Source: a bacterium
Lineage (GTDB): Bacteria; SZUA-79; Acidulodesulfobacterales; Acidulodesulfobacteraceae
Direction of reading: 5' to 3'
Length of the DNA stretch: 64,000 nt
Assembly (NCBI GenBank): GCA_021798875.1
Contig: JAJZBN010000001.1
Span: forward strand, 188,663 to 252,662
A model generated the notes under the pieces. It saw only the letters and a list, made by a program, of their open reading frames with translations, was not told the origin of the DNA and ran no database searches. This document shows positions 45,506-55,199 of the stretch, piece by piece. The translations under genes were made by a program, and so were the position numbers. Positions within the stretch are counted from its first letter, which is position 1, and the number at the start of each line of letters is the position of its first letter.

Positions 45506-46180
45506 TTATCCCTTTAAACCTCTTTTTGCAAAAAAATTATTTGAATTTTTTATATTTTTAACGCTGTAACCATAACTTGAAAGTATTTTACATACCTCTT
45601 GTTGTTTTAGTTTATTATCGGATTTTTCAAGCAATATACATCTTACAGCACTCTGTTTTAAAAAATTTTTTCCGCCTTTTAATACTTCGTGTTCAAAGCC
45701 TTCCACGTCTATTTTTATTATATAATTATCATTTTTATTAAGTTTTGTTATTAAACTATCTAAACAATCAGAATTAATTTCTATGCCTTTGCTCTTGGAT
45801 GAAATAGAATTTTCATGCGAGAGATAGCCCTTATCGGTAAAAAAAATACTACCAGATTTATCCGAGACTGCAATGTTAAATAATTTATAATCTTTATAAT
45901 TATTCATAAGAAACAACATTTTTAATTTTTCAAAAGTATCTGGATGTGCTTCAAAAGCTATTATTTGTTTTACTTTATCCATAAGCATCGCGCAGTAAGC
46001 CCCAACATTAGCACCTATATCAATAAAAACTGAATTTTTATCGCATATGCTTCTTAATATATCTATTTCTTTCCTATCATAATAATCTGCATAAATAAAA
46101 GCGGTTGTTGACGAAGCCTGCGGATATACTATTATTTTCATGCCGTTAAATATTTTCCAACTGAAACACATATCCGGCAA
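45506..46180 (-). CDS. FkbM-family methyltransferase, out of frame with its likely start
   Basis: The open frame encodes 224 residues with an FkbM SAM-dependent fold: VFIDIGANVGAYCAML (SAM motif I), IIAFEAHPDTFEKL, and IIKIDVEGFEHEVLKGG, the FkbM signature. It presumably O-methylates a sugar. The visible ATG at 46180 lacks a good ribosome site and lies inside the family's normal N-terminal region. A better start at 46287 is separated by an 8-G tract (46204-46211) and reads into a stop at 46183; with 9 Gs it would read straight into this frame and give about 260 residues. Translation is thus probably OFF in this sequence. Confidence 0.8.
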   Translation of the reverse strand: MPDMCFSWKIFNGMKIIVYPQASSTTAFIYADYYDRKEIDILRSICDKNSVFIDIGANVGAYCAMLMDKVKQIIAFEAHPDTFEKLKMLFLMNNYKDYKLFNIAVSDKSGSIFFTDKGYLSHENSISSKSKGIEINSDCLDSLITKLNKNDNYIIKIDVEGFEHEVLKGGKNFLKQSAVRCILLEKSDNKLKQQEVCKILSSYGYSVKNIKNSNNFFAKRGLKG

Positions 46181-46182
46181 AA

Positions 46183-46287
46183 TTATTTTAATAAACTTAT
46201 ATACCCCCCCCTAACAATATACAAAGGTATTTTGAGTTTATTTTTAGTATTTTTATTTATAAAAGCAAGTATTTGGAATATTTTCAT
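46183..46287 (-). CDS. 5' reading frame of the phase-variable FkbM gene (OFF state)
   Basis: ATG at 46285-46287, then MKIFQILAFINKNTKNKL and KIPLYIVRGG up to the G tract, followed in the present sequence by YISLLK and a TAA at 46183-46185. One added G (or two removed) restores VYKFIKIILPDMCFSWK, continuous with the methyltransferase frame and similar in character to the N-terminal helix of FkbM proteins. Confidence 0.6.
   Translation of the reverse strand: MKIFQILAFINKNTKNKLKIPLYIVRGGYISLLK
46204..46211 (-). repeat. homopolymeric G8 tract (candidate phase-variation switch)
   Basis: Eight consecutive C on the plus strand, i.e. G8 in the coding strand, inside a region otherwise nearly free of G/C runs. 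Its position at codons 26-28 of the FkbM gene fits a slipped-strand contingency tract. Confidence 0.8.
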
Positions 46288-46330
46288 TTTTTTATTTCTT
46301 ATCTTTTTATTTTAAATTTTACTCCAGCTT

Positions 46331-47533
46331 TTATCTGCTATAATTATTAACATAATAAATTGATTTCGTAAAACCTTTAATTGCATTCTCATAAGAGTAA
46401 CGCTTTATAATCTTTAAAGATTCCTCGCCCATTTTCTTAACCTTATTTTCGTCAGATAATACTAAAGATATTTTCTCTGACAAGTCCTTAATATCTCCCT
46501 CTTTGAATTTATAACCGTTAACACCGTCTATTACTAAGTCAAGAGAACATCCTGCTGTATCGGAAACAATAACAGGTAGTTTGAAATTCATAGCTTCATT
46601 TACAACTAACCCCCATGTTTCGCCAATTCCTGAGGGTAAGATAAATAAATCTGAAATAATGTAATATTTCCATAACTCTAATTGATTTACAAATCCTGTA
46701 ATAAAAATATTTTTCAAAGAATTTTCTTTGATATTTCTTTCAATATCAAGCCTGGATTTTCCCTCTCCTACAAATATTAAAGCAAAATCTTTATTATTAA
46801 TCATATTAAATGCCTTTATTAAATCAATTGGATTTTTTTTAGGTATTAGTTTGCCGACAAATAAAACAATTTTGTTGTATTTTCCAAATCCTTCATCTTT
46901 TTTAATTTTTTCTTTACTATTTTTATAAAGATCAAACATCTCATGAAATCTATCGTTGTCAATAGCATATGGAGCAAAAAATATTTTACTTGCAGGAACC
47001 CCATAATATAAATAGAAGTTATAATTTTCTTTACCTATTGCTAAAAATGCCGATATTTTTTTAAATAAAAACTTTTTCAATATCATTTTTTTAAAAAATA
47101 ATTTAATCTTACTTTTTTTAAATTCTTGGCTAACCGGCATCTCAGATCTCAGAATAACGGGTATTTTTCTAAAAAAGCAGATTAAAAAAACAATCCAGTG
47201 GGAAACATAATTCCATCCGTGAATCAATACTATATCTAATTTATCTTTTTTTATCTTTTCGAAAATAGAAAAATTAATAAGTCCAAATGGCGGTTTATTA
47301 ATTGTGGGTATTAGAGAGTTATTTTTTAAAAATTCAAAATTATATCCTTCTAATAAATTAATATCCCAATCTATTTTTTTGTTAAATTCTTTATCCTCAA
47401 ATATTTTTGTTGTTTCATCAGAAAAATAATATACTGTTAAATCAATCTCTGGATTTTTATTAAGTTCTTTAAAAAAAGGTGAAAAGTATTGTATAGGATG
47501 AGTAACAAAAAATGCTATTTTTATTTTTTTCAT
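46331..47533 (-). CDS. GT4-family glycosyltransferase
   Basis: 400 residues. The N-terminus KIAFFVTHPIQYFSPFFKEL is typical of a GT4 subgroup. The C-domain has VLFVGKLIPKKNPIDLIKAF and GETWGLVVNEAMNFKLPVIVSDTAGCSLDLV. Cytosolic retaining transferase of the O-unit pathway. Follows the next GT4 by about ten bases. Confidence 0.86.
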   Translation of the reverse strand: MKKIKIAFFVTHPIQYFSPFFKELNKNPEIDLTVYYFSDETTKIFEDKEFNKKIDWDINLLEGYNFEFLKNNSLIPTINKPPFGLINFSIFEKIKKDKLDIVLIHGWNYVSHWIVFLICFFRKIPVILRSEMPVSQEFKKSKIKLFFKKMILKKFLFKKISAFLAIGKENYNFYLYYGVPASKIFFAPYAIDNDRFHEMFDLYKNSKEKIKKDEGFGKYNKIVLFVGKLIPKKNPIDLIKAFNMINNKDFALIFVGEGKSRLDIERNIKENSLKNIFITGFVNQLELWKYYIISDLFILPSGIGETWGLVVNEAMNFKLPVIVSDTAGCSLDLVIDGVNGYKFKEGDIKDLSEKISLVLSDENKVKKMGEESLKIIKRYSYENAIKGFTKSIYYVNNYSR

Positions 47534-47544
47534 TTTTATAATTC

Positions 47545-48630
47545 CTAGTTATCCAAAATATTCTTCAATCTTTCTTGAAATTTTTCAAATGTAAAATTTT
47601 CAATGACTCTTCTGTATCCGTTATTGCCAAATTTTATCGACAGATTTCTATCTTTGTATAATAATAATATTTTTTTCGCTAAACATTTAACGTCATCGTA
47701 TCCACACAAAAAACCTGTAGCATTGTCTACTATAACATCTGTAACTCCGCCTGCATTACAGCCTATACATGGCTTTTTATAACTCATCGCTTCAAGGTAA
47801 ACTATTCCAAACCCTTCGCCTTTGCTTGGCAAAACAAAAACATCGCAATATTTATAAAAAGGTGTTAATTCTTCTATAAAACCTTTAAAATCTATATATT
47901 TTGACACATTTAAATTATAAGCTAATTCTTCCAATTTTTTTTTATTTATGCCATTCCCTATAACTGTGTATTTTATATTAGGAATTGAATTAACAAGAAA
48001 TGGCAAAGTGTTTATCATAGTATCTATACCTTTATAATTATCATCAAGACGAGAAATTGATAAAATATTATATTCTTTTTCTTTATAAGGATTTACGACC
48101 TTTTTTTGAGGATTAATTGAAATAGGCGGGGGCAGATAGAAAAAAAGTTCCTTCTTAATATTATTAAATTTCATAAACATATTAGTCGTGTAATTACTTA
48201 CAGACAATATTTTAATTTTTTTAAAAATGAAAAATAATCTATAAAAAAAAGAAAGTTTTTTCCATGCCTCAATACCATAAATACAAAGATAAAAATTAAT
48301 ATTTGGATTTAATATTTTGAGCAATAAAGCCACCGGTATTAAATTAATGTGGGTCAAAATAACTTTATCTATTTTTTTAAAGTTTCTTAGGATAAATAAT
48401 GTGGCTCTTATTTTATGCTTATTAAAATTATAGATTTTTATATTAGAAAATTCGTCTTTAATATCTTGATCATCGTAAATGCTCACTGATATAGTATTAT
48501 AGTCGGATAGGTCTAAAGCCTTCAACAGCATTTTATTATAATTTTGAATACCACCGGTATTCGAAAAGGTTTCAAGATTTAAAAATAATATTTTCTTTTT
48601 ATCTATTTTTTGCAATTTTAAGTTATTCAA
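47545..48630 (-). CDS. GT4-family glycosyltransferase
   Basis: 361 residues. LETFSNTGGIQNYNKMLLKAL is the acceptor-side loop. ILSISRLDDNYKGIDTMI and GEGFGIVYLEAMSYKKPCIGCNAGGVTDVI form the donor site. O-unit assembly, sugar unknown. Eleven bases separate it from the upstream methyltransferase gene. Confidence 0.86.
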   Translation of the reverse strand: MNNLKLQKIDKKKILFLNLETFSNTGGIQNYNKMLLKALDLSDYNTISVSIYDDQDIKDEFSNIKIYNFNKHKIRATLFILRNFKKIDKVILTHINLIPVALLLKILNPNINFYLCIYGIEAWKKLSFFYRLFFIFKKIKILSVSNYTTNMFMKFNNIKKELFFYLPPPISINPQKKVVNPYKEKEYNILSISRLDDNYKGIDTMINTLPFLVNSIPNIKYTVIGNGINKKKLEELAYNLNVSKYIDFKGFIEELTPFYKYCDVFVLPSKGEGFGIVYLEAMSYKKPCIGCNAGGVTDVIVDNATGFLCGYDDVKCLAKKILLLYKDRNLSIKFGNNGYRRVIENFTFEKFQERLKNILDN

Positions 48631-48641
48631 TTTAAATAGTT

Positions 48642-49589
48642 TTAATTATCTTTATTGCTAACCTTTTCAGAAATTATTGTCATCCCTGTTATTAAGAGAT
48701 TCTCTATTCCATACTTACTGGACAAAATTTCAAATTCTTTGGGATATTTTTTTTGGAATTTAATTGCTCTTTTTTCAATAATACAAGAAGAATAAATAGG
48801 TTTAAATCCAAAATTACGCAATTTTTTTAAATAATCTTCTGCTTTTAAATAAGAAAAAAGATTATTATATATCCATGTTCTCCCGTCATCTTCAGAATGA
48901 TTGAAATCGCCAAAAGTATCCAAATATCTATTATATTGTTCTTTTATTAGGACAATATGATTATAACCATTCATCAATCTATCTCTACCTGATATATGAT
49001 CCCCTCCCCATGAATACCAAAGCGGACCAAATGTGGCATATATCAAGCCATCATCTTTCAATACCATTCTTAACTTTTCTAATGCATCATCAAATTTATT
49101 AATATGCTCAAAAACTGCATCGGAACCAATAATATCAAATTTATTTTCGTTATATATTTCATTAATATTATTTATATCAATGCTCAAAAATTCTAACTTT
49201 GTTGTATAATATTTATCCGAAAACTGTTTTTTTATTTTTTTCCATGCTTTTTCATAACTAAAATAATCTATCCCTACAATTTCTTTTGGATTATATTTTA
49301 ACCAACTTTCTAAATCCTTTCCTGTTCCTACACCTATTATTAAAATAACAGAATCTTTGATAGGTTTATATGAATTAACTTTTGATCTATGTGCCTCATA
49401 ATCATTGCCTCTTTGTCCTAAAAAAACTTTGTCACATCCTATGATTTTTTTAATTTTGAATTTTTTTTCAATATATGGTTCAATTATTTTTGTAAATAAT
49501 GGATAAAAAAATTTCCTAAAAGGTTTTTTTATTTTTTCAAAAAATTTTTTGTTTTTTAAATCAAAATTTTTAGGGGTTTTATCTTCCAT
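48642..49589 (-). CDS. class I SAM-dependent methyltransferase
   Basis: 315 residues. ILIIGVGTGKDLESWL and EIVGIDYFSYEKA give the SAM-binding motifs. FDIIGSDAVFEHINKFDDALEKLRMVLKDDGLIYATFGP is the later Methyltransf_11-like block. The basic N-terminal 60 residues may bind the membrane. Presumed sugar or lipid-linked glycan methylation within the O-antigen locus; target unknown. Confidence 0.8.
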   Translation of the reverse strand: MEDKTPKNFDLKNKKFFEKIKKPFRKFFYPLFTKIIEPYIEKKFKIKKIIGCDKVFLGQRGNDYEAHRSKVNSYKPIKDSVILIIGVGTGKDLESWLKYNPKEIVGIDYFSYEKAWKKIKKQFSDKYYTTKLEFLSIDINNINEIYNENKFDIIGSDAVFEHINKFDDALEKLRMVLKDDGLIYATFGPLWYSWGGDHISGRDRLMNGYNHIVLIKEQYNRYLDTFGDFNHSEDDGRTWIYNNLFSYLKAEDYLKKLRNFGFKPIYSSCIIEKRAIKFQKKYPKEFEILSSKYGIENLLITGMTIISEKVSNKDN

Positions 49590-49593
49590 TTGC

Positions 49594-50523
49594 TTAATTT
49601 TTTTTTATTATTTCATAAAGCGATTCAAATGAACCAAAGCTAAAGGCTATTTGTTCAATTATCCACGCATAAGAAAAAACAATTATATCGATAAAAACTG
49701 ACTTATTAGAATATTTTGCCAATTTATAATTATGATAAATCATAGGTATAATTGTTATAAGTTTTAATAAGAATCTAACAACTTTTAAACATTCAATTAA
49801 TATAATTTTAGAATAAGACCAGTTGTCAATAAATTTCCTTATTTGGGGTGTGCCTCTGCCCCTACCTTTCCTTATACGCCAATATTCTATTAAATTTCCA
49901 GGCGCTATATGGGAAACTCTTATACTTAAATCTATAACTTTTTTTGCACCAATCTCCTCTAATTCTTCTCCAAATCTAACATCCTCTCCTGCTTCAATAG
50001 GAACATGAAAACCAGAAGGAAAAAGTGAAGTTTTTAATGCAATCTTTTTTTTTATTGAAAATCCCTCTGACCATTTCATTGAATTTATATATTTATAATT
50101 ATTTTTGTCATACCTATGTTCGCATTCAACATATCTAGCATATAAATTGTTTATATTTTCTACGGTGGAATCAACTAAAACAAAATCTGCCCCATTTTTA
50201 TAATGAACTAATATTTGATTAATAAAATTTTTAGGCAAATGAACATCGGCATTCAAAATTATTAATATCTCTCCATCTGCTTCTTTAATTCCTATATTTC
50301 GCGCCTCACATCTCCCTCTTCTTTCATTGGGTCTAATCAATTTTACTTTTTTATCTTTATGAACGTATTTTTTTATAATATTTGGAGTATTATCATTAGA
50401 ATCATCAATAATAAATATATTGTAATTTGTGTAATTTAATTCTAAAAGATTTTTCAATGTATTCTCTATGTCATCTTCCTCATTATAAGTAGGGATGATA
50501 ATTGAAAACTTTGGATTAATCAT
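49594..50523 (-). CDS. GT2 glycosyltransferase with C-terminal membrane segment
   Basis: 309 residues. FSIIIPTYNEEDDIENTLKNLLELNYTNYNIFIIDDSNDNT and ILNADVHLPKNFI (metal-site DV variant of DxD). The C-terminal 60 residues contain one or two hydrophobic helices. Overlaps the start region of the neighbouring dehydratase-like gene by eight bases. Role in O-unit synthesis. Confidence 0.83.
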   Translation of the reverse strand: MINPKFSIIIPTYNEEDDIENTLKNLLELNYTNYNIFIIDDSNDNTPNIIKKYVHKDKKVKLIRPNERRGRCEARNIGIKEADGEILIILNADVHLPKNFINQILVHYKNGADFVLVDSTVENINNLYARYVECEHRYDKNNYKYINSMKWSEGFSIKKKIALKTSLFPSGFHVPIEAGEDVRFGEELEEIGAKKVIDLSIRVSHIAPGNLIEYWRIRKGRGRGTPQIRKFIDNWSYSKIILIECLKVVRFLLKLITIIPMIYHNYKLAKYSNKSVFIDIIVFSYAWIIEQIAFSFGSFESLYEIIKKN

Positions 50524-51475
50524 AATTTTTAATTTCCTCTTCTATTAATAAATCTAAAACATTAAAAAAACTCATATCATATTCCCAATAAAGTTTTTCT
50601 TTTGCCTTTCGGGGGTCGCCATATATATTTTTAATCTCATTAGGCCTAAATAAATTTTTATTAACAACTATTTTGTTTTTACTTATATTAAATTTATCAA
50701 ACACATAATATATAATTTCCCTAATACTAATAGACTTACCGGAAGCAATAATATAATCTTCTGGTTCAGAATGCTGCATCATTAAATACATCGCTTCAAC
50801 ATATTTTGGAGCATATCCAAAATCTCTTCTGATATCAATATCGCCAACAATTAATTTATCTACTCGACCATTTTTAATTTCTAACGATTTTTTAATAATT
50901 TTTTTTATAATAAAATCCTCTCCTCTCAAAAAAGATTCATGATTAAAAAGTATTCCTGATGTTACAAAAAGATTAAAAGAACTTCTATAATTTATAGCAA
51001 TCCAATGAGCAGAAGCTTTTGAAATACCATATGGACTTGCGGGATTAAAGGCAAATGCCTCAGTAATAGGAAGCCGTTTTATATTGCCGAACATTTCACT
51101 GCTCGATGCCTGATAAAATTTTATAGTTTTATCAAATATTTTTATGCTTTCAAGCAAACTTGCAACAGACAATATATTAAAATTCAAAGTAGTTAGTGGA
51201 TCTTTAAAAGATTCTTTTACTGAACTCTGCGCGGCCAAATTATATATCTCTTGTGGCTGATATTTTTTTAACATTCCAATAATTTCCAAGACATTAGTTA
51301 AATCGCAACAATCAAAAGTTACATCTTTTGTGATATTTAAATAGTCTAAATTAAAAGTCTTAATTTTAGACATATCCCTTGTGATTCCAACAATTTTATA
51401 TTTTTTTTCTAATAACAACTTCGCAAGATATGCTCCATCTTGTCCAGTAATACCGGTAATAATTGCTATTTTCAT
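50516..51475 (-). CDS. NAD-dependent epimerase/dehydratase, GDP-mannose 4,6-dehydratase-like
   Basis: 319 residues of the extended SDR family. [21 protein letters not shown] is the nucleotide-binding motif, QASSSEMFGN holds the catalytic Ser/Glu region and PYGISKASAHW the Tyr-x3-Lys pair. ILFNHESFLRGEDFIIKKI is diagnostic of the Gmd group. It is shorter and more AT-rich than the second gmd at 58014-59168, so it may make a different GDP-deoxysugar (for example via an RMD-type reductase step). Confidence 0.8.
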   Translation of the reverse strand: MKIAIITGITGQDGAYLAKLLLEKKYKIVGITRDMSKIKTFNLDYLNITKDVTFDCCDLTNVLEIIGMLKKYQPQEIYNLAAQSSVKESFKDPLTTLNFNILSVASLLESIKIFDKTIKFYQASSSEMFGNIKRLPITEAFAFNPASPYGISKASAHWIAINYRSSFNLFVTSGILFNHESFLRGEDFIIKKIIKKSLEIKNGRVDKLIVGDIDIRRDFGYAPKYVEAMYLMMQHSEPEDYIIASGKSISIREIIYYVFDKFNISKNKIVVNKNLFRPNEIKNIYGDPRKAKEKLYWEYDMSFFNVLDLLIEEEIKNYD

Positions 51476-51480
51476 ATATT

Positions 51481-52230
51481 TTATTTTTTTATTATTGTTA
51501 AAAAATTCCTTGAAAAAATCATATTTTTATCCAACGCTCCAGTTTCTATTGCTGTAAGGAATTGATAAAAAGGTTTTACAAAAAAAATCCATAAAAATAA
51601 TCTTATTCCGCTTTTAAAACCGTGCATAATAGGTTTATCTTCAAACGATTTTATATCTGAAAAACCATTTGCTAAAAATATTTGAGCAATAGAATTTCTA
51701 GTAAAAGCTAATTCATGAGTAAAATCAGAATATTTTATAGAACTTCCAAATAGTCCTTCTCCATTTGGTTGGTGTGTTATTATTATTCCGTTTTTCTTTA
51801 AAACACGGTAAAATTCTTCAATGATTTCATCTAATTCTTCTTTTGAAAAATGCTCTATTACATCAATTGCAATCAAAACATCTAATGATTCGTTTTTAAT
51901 GTTTCTTAAATATTCAACCAAATCTCTTTGAATAACATTTTTTATACCTAATCTTTTTGATTCATTTATCTGACTTTCGCTATTATCTACTCCGATAGAA
52001 TTTGTATAACCGTTTTTTAAAATAAAATATTGAAAGGCTCCATGCCCACAACCGATCTCTAATATACTTGCATTTTTATCTTTTGGAAAAAAATTATTTA
52101 TAATATTCTGAAAAAAGGGTTCTCTTTGTCTTAATCCAGATATGTTGTTAGGAACAATATCAGCAATCCCAATTTTTGAGTAATATTTATAAATTTTATC
52201 CCTATAATTGATCTTATTACTTTTCATCAT
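51481..52230 (-). CDS. class I SAM-dependent methyltransferase
   Basis: 249 residues. ILEIGCGHGAFQYFILKNGY is SAM motif I, IGVDNSESQINESKRLGI motif II, and LDVLIAIDVIEHFSKEELDEIIEEFYRVLKKNGIIITHQPNG the Methyltransf_23/11-like block. Presumed methylation of an O-unit sugar or of its non-reducing end. Overlaps the asparagine-synthetase gene by 14 bases. Confidence 0.82.
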   Translation of the reverse strand: MMKSNKINYRDKIYKYYSKIGIADIVPNNISGLRQREPFFQNIINNFFPKDKNASILEIGCGHGAFQYFILKNGYTNSIGVDNSESQINESKRLGIKNVIQRDLVEYLRNIKNESLDVLIAIDVIEHFSKEELDEIIEEFYRVLKKNGIIITHQPNGEGLFGSSIKYSDFTHELAFTRNSIAQIFLANGFSDIKSFEDKPIMHGFKSGIRLFLWIFFVKPFYQFLTAIETGALDKNMIFSRNFLTIIKK

Positions 52231-53959
52231 ATCTCCTTAATATTAATATTGCTAAAAATCTAGACCAATGCAACTTTTTATTTTTAAATTTAGATTTTAT
52301 ATCATCATCAATATTAAATTTATCAATATTATTTTTAAACCAATTCTCATAAGGCAATGTAAAGCCCATTTTAGGCCTTTTAAAAATTTCATCAGGCAAT
52401 AAATCTTTAAAAATATCAATTAAAAGCTGCTTATTAGTTTTGCCTATTTTATGCTTCGATTCAACTCTTAAAGTATAATTTAATAATTCTTTATCTAGAA
52501 ACGGTACTCTTATTTCAATAGAATTAGCCATGCCAAATAAATCGGCATCTCTTAGAAGTTGATTTTTCATATACATATTTAATTCAAAAAAAGAAATTTT
52601 ATCCTCTAAGTCTTTAATGAAGGTTGTATTGTACCATGACCATAATTTAGAAATTGATTCATAAATTTCTTTTATATTTATTTTAAGAATTTTAGATATT
52701 TCATAAGGCGTAAAAAGTCCTCTTTTGGGAAGATAATAAGCTAAATCTTCATCGGCTTTTAATAGTTCTAATTTTTTATATTTATTTGAAAATTTTGATA
52801 AATTTGCGAATATAAATTTAAAATTATGCATGGATTTTAAAATTCTCACATCCTTAAAAGACGGGTAACCGTAAAATATCTCGTCGCTGCCAATACCTGA
52901 AAAGACAGCTTTTAATCCGCATTCTCGCGCGGCTTTAGAAATAAAATATGTGTTAAGACCGTCTATTGTCGGTTGTTCCATTGTTTGAAAAAAATTATCA
53001 ATCTCTTCTAAAAAAGATTTTTCTTCTATTAAATATTTTTTATGTTTTGTATTGTATTTTTTTACTATTAAATCTTGAAAATATTCTTCGTTTAATCTAT
53101 CTTCTGTGAATATTATGGATAATGTATGTAAATTTTGTTTGTATTGTGATGCAACTGCCGTTAGAAGCGAAGAATCTACGCCTCCGGAAAGAAATATGCC
53201 TAACGGTGCATCGCTGATTAAATGTCTTTGTATGCTTTGATTAAATAATGTTCTTATATCCGAAATTATCTCTATATACGGTTTTTTAATTTTAGGTTCA
53301 AATTTATATTCATCAAATTTATAAAATTTCAATTGCCCATCTTTAAAAAAAGCATAATGACCGGCAGGAAAAGAAGATATTTTATCGTAAATTGTTAGAG
53401 GCTCTGGAACATAACCGAGCAATAAAAATAGGATTTTTGCTTCAATATTATATATTTTTGAATATCCAACTAAACATTTTAACTCGGAAGAAAAAACAAA
53501 ATTTTGATAATTTTTAAAATAATAAAGCGGTTTCATACCGCTTCGATCTCTTAATAAAAATAATTCTTTCGATAATTTATCATAAATTGCAATAGCAAAC
53601 ATGCCGTTTAATCTATCGGATATTTCTTCTTTATACTCTATAAATCCGTTTAAAATAACTTCGGTATCCGAATGTGATCTGAAAAAATATCCTTTTTTTT
53701 CTAAATCTTTTTTAATGTCTTTATAATTATATATTTCTCCGTTATAGACTACAATATATCTTCCGCATTCGGAAATCATTGGCTGATGAGCTAAATCGCT
53801 TAAATCGATAATAGATAATCTTGTATGCCCTAATGCAACGTTTTTATCTATAAATATTCCGTTGTCGTCGGGACCTCGATGATTTAATTTAAACAATTCA
53901 TTATAAAATATCTTTTCATCGATGTTTTTATTTGAAATCTGTCCTAATATTCCGCACAT
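52217..53959 (-). CDS. asnB: glutamine-hydrolysing asparagine synthetase family protein
   Basis: 580 residues. Cys2 of MCGILG is the glutaminase nucleophile, with YNGEIYNYKDI and the SDTEV substrate segment in the class II glutaminase domain (to about 200). The synthetase domain has the PP-loop FLSGGVDSSLLTA and a substrate region GIGSDEIFYGYPSF. In surface-polysaccharide loci such homologues are thought to amidate uronic acids rather than make asparagine. That role is inferred from position; free asparagine synthesis remains possible. Confidence 0.88.
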   Translation of the reverse strand: MCGILGQISNKNIDEKIFYNELFKLNHRGPDDNGIFIDKNVALGHTRLSIIDLSDLAHQPMISECGRYIVVYNGEIYNYKDIKKDLEKKGYFFRSHSDTEVILNGFIEYKEEISDRLNGMFAIAIYDKLSKELFLLRDRSGMKPLYYFKNYQNFVFSSELKCLVGYSKIYNIEAKILFLLLGYVPEPLTIYDKISSFPAGHYAFFKDGQLKFYKFDEYKFEPKIKKPYIEIISDIRTLFNQSIQRHLISDAPLGIFLSGGVDSSLLTAVASQYKQNLHTLSIIFTEDRLNEEYFQDLIVKKYNTKHKKYLIEEKSFLEEIDNFFQTMEQPTIDGLNTYFISKAARECGLKAVFSGIGSDEIFYGYPSFKDVRILKSMHNFKFIFANLSKFSNKYKKLELLKADEDLAYYLPKRGLFTPYEISKILKINIKEIYESISKLWSWYNTTFIKDLEDKISFFELNMYMKNQLLRDADLFGMANSIEIRVPFLDKELLNYTLRVESKHKIGKTNKQLLIDIFKDLLPDEIFKRPKMGFTLPYENWFKNNIDKFNIDDDIKSKFKNKKLHWSRFLAILILRRYDEK

Positions 53960-53999
53960 TTGTTATTAAAAATTATAATGGATTAGTGTTGCATTATAT

Positions 54000-55181
54000 T
54001 TAAAATTTGTCTAAAATTTCTTCATAAGTATTTATCATCATGTCAGCTACTCTATCTATATTATAATAATTCTCTACAAATCTTTTACCTCTTGCAGCAG
54101 TTTCTTTTTTAAAACTCTCATCTGATAACAGTGACTTTATTCCATTGTAAATACTCTTAGGAGTTATATCAACAATTACGCCAGCTTTATTTTCTTCTAT
54201 TTCTTTATAAATTCCAACTTTATTTGATATAACAACAGGTACTCCGCACGCCATAGCTTCGATAACTGCCATTCCAAAATTTTCGGAATAAGAAGATAGA
54301 ACAAAAATTTCCGAATCAACAAAAGCACTTATTTTTTCTTTACCTTTAAGCATTCCTACAAATAATACCTTTTTTATAATTTTAAGTTCTTTTATCAGCA
54401 ATTTAATTTTTTCTTCATATTCCTCATTGTTTGGCCCTGCGATTACAAGATATAATTCCTCATATTCTTGCGAAAGATTTTTAAAGGCTTCTATTAAAAT
54501 ATCAATCCCTTTTTTGGGAGTAATTCTGCCTAAAAATAATATATATTTTTTATCCTTAAGAATAGAGTATTTATCTATGAAAGAGCCTTTTTTAGGAAGA
54601 TTTTTAAATTCTGATAAATCTATACCGTTAGGAATAATAAATGATATATTATTATGTTTGAAGTATGAGAAAAAGCCCTCTTTTTCAGGCTCAGCTGTAA
54701 AATGAATAGCGGTAGCTTTTTCAATATAATGTTTTGCAAATAAATAATAGTATAAAATTTTTTTATTTTTAGATTTTATCTTAAAAGTTTCTTCATATAA
54801 AGCACCACGAGGCGATATAATAAAAGGTTTTTGAAATAAAATACTTGCTATGCTTCCTGCCAAAACAGGAAAATTCCAAATTGCTGGTATATAAATAATA
54901 TCAAATTTCCTAACTTCTTTTATAGTTTGAAGCAGGTAATTCAATGAAAAATTATAGTGTTCGTAACCGCAATATTTAATATATTTAACATTTACACCTT
55001 CTAAATTTATCCATTTATTTATACATATGTCTTTAATGTCTTCTAATCCCGCAGTAGTAGTAAGAACTGAAACAAAAATCCCTTTTTTAACAAGTGTTTT
55101 ATTTAATAAATGCACAGATTGAATAGGGCCGCCATATTTAAAAGCCGGATAATAACTTGGGCAAATATTAAGTATCTTCAT
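54000..55181 (-). CDS. GT4-family glycosyltransferase
   Basis: 393 residues. N-terminal SYYPAFKYGGPIQSVHLLNKTL, IISPRGALYEETF in the middle, and donor-site ILFLGRITPKKGIDILIEAF followed by SENFGMAVIEAMACGVPVVISNKVG. This subgroup (WbnE/WsaC-like pattern) is common in O-antigen and capsule loci. Cytosolic. Confidence 0.87.
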   Translation of the reverse strand: MKILNICPSYYPAFKYGGPIQSVHLLNKTLVKKGIFVSVLTTTAGLEDIKDICINKWINLEGVNVKYIKYCGYEHYNFSLNYLLQTIKEVRKFDIIYIPAIWNFPVLAGSIASILFQKPFIISPRGALYEETFKIKSKNKKILYYYLFAKHYIEKATAIHFTAEPEKEGFFSYFKHNNISFIIPNGIDLSEFKNLPKKGSFIDKYSILKDKKYILFLGRITPKKGIDILIEAFKNLSQEYEELYLVIAGPNNEEYEEKIKLLIKELKIIKKVLFVGMLKGKEKISAFVDSEIFVLSSYSENFGMAVIEAMACGVPVVISNKVGIYKEIEENKAGVIVDITPKSIYNGIKSLLSDESFKKETAARGKRFVENYYNIDRVADMMINTYEEILDKF

Positions 55182-55199
55182 TGTTATTTATAAAATAGT

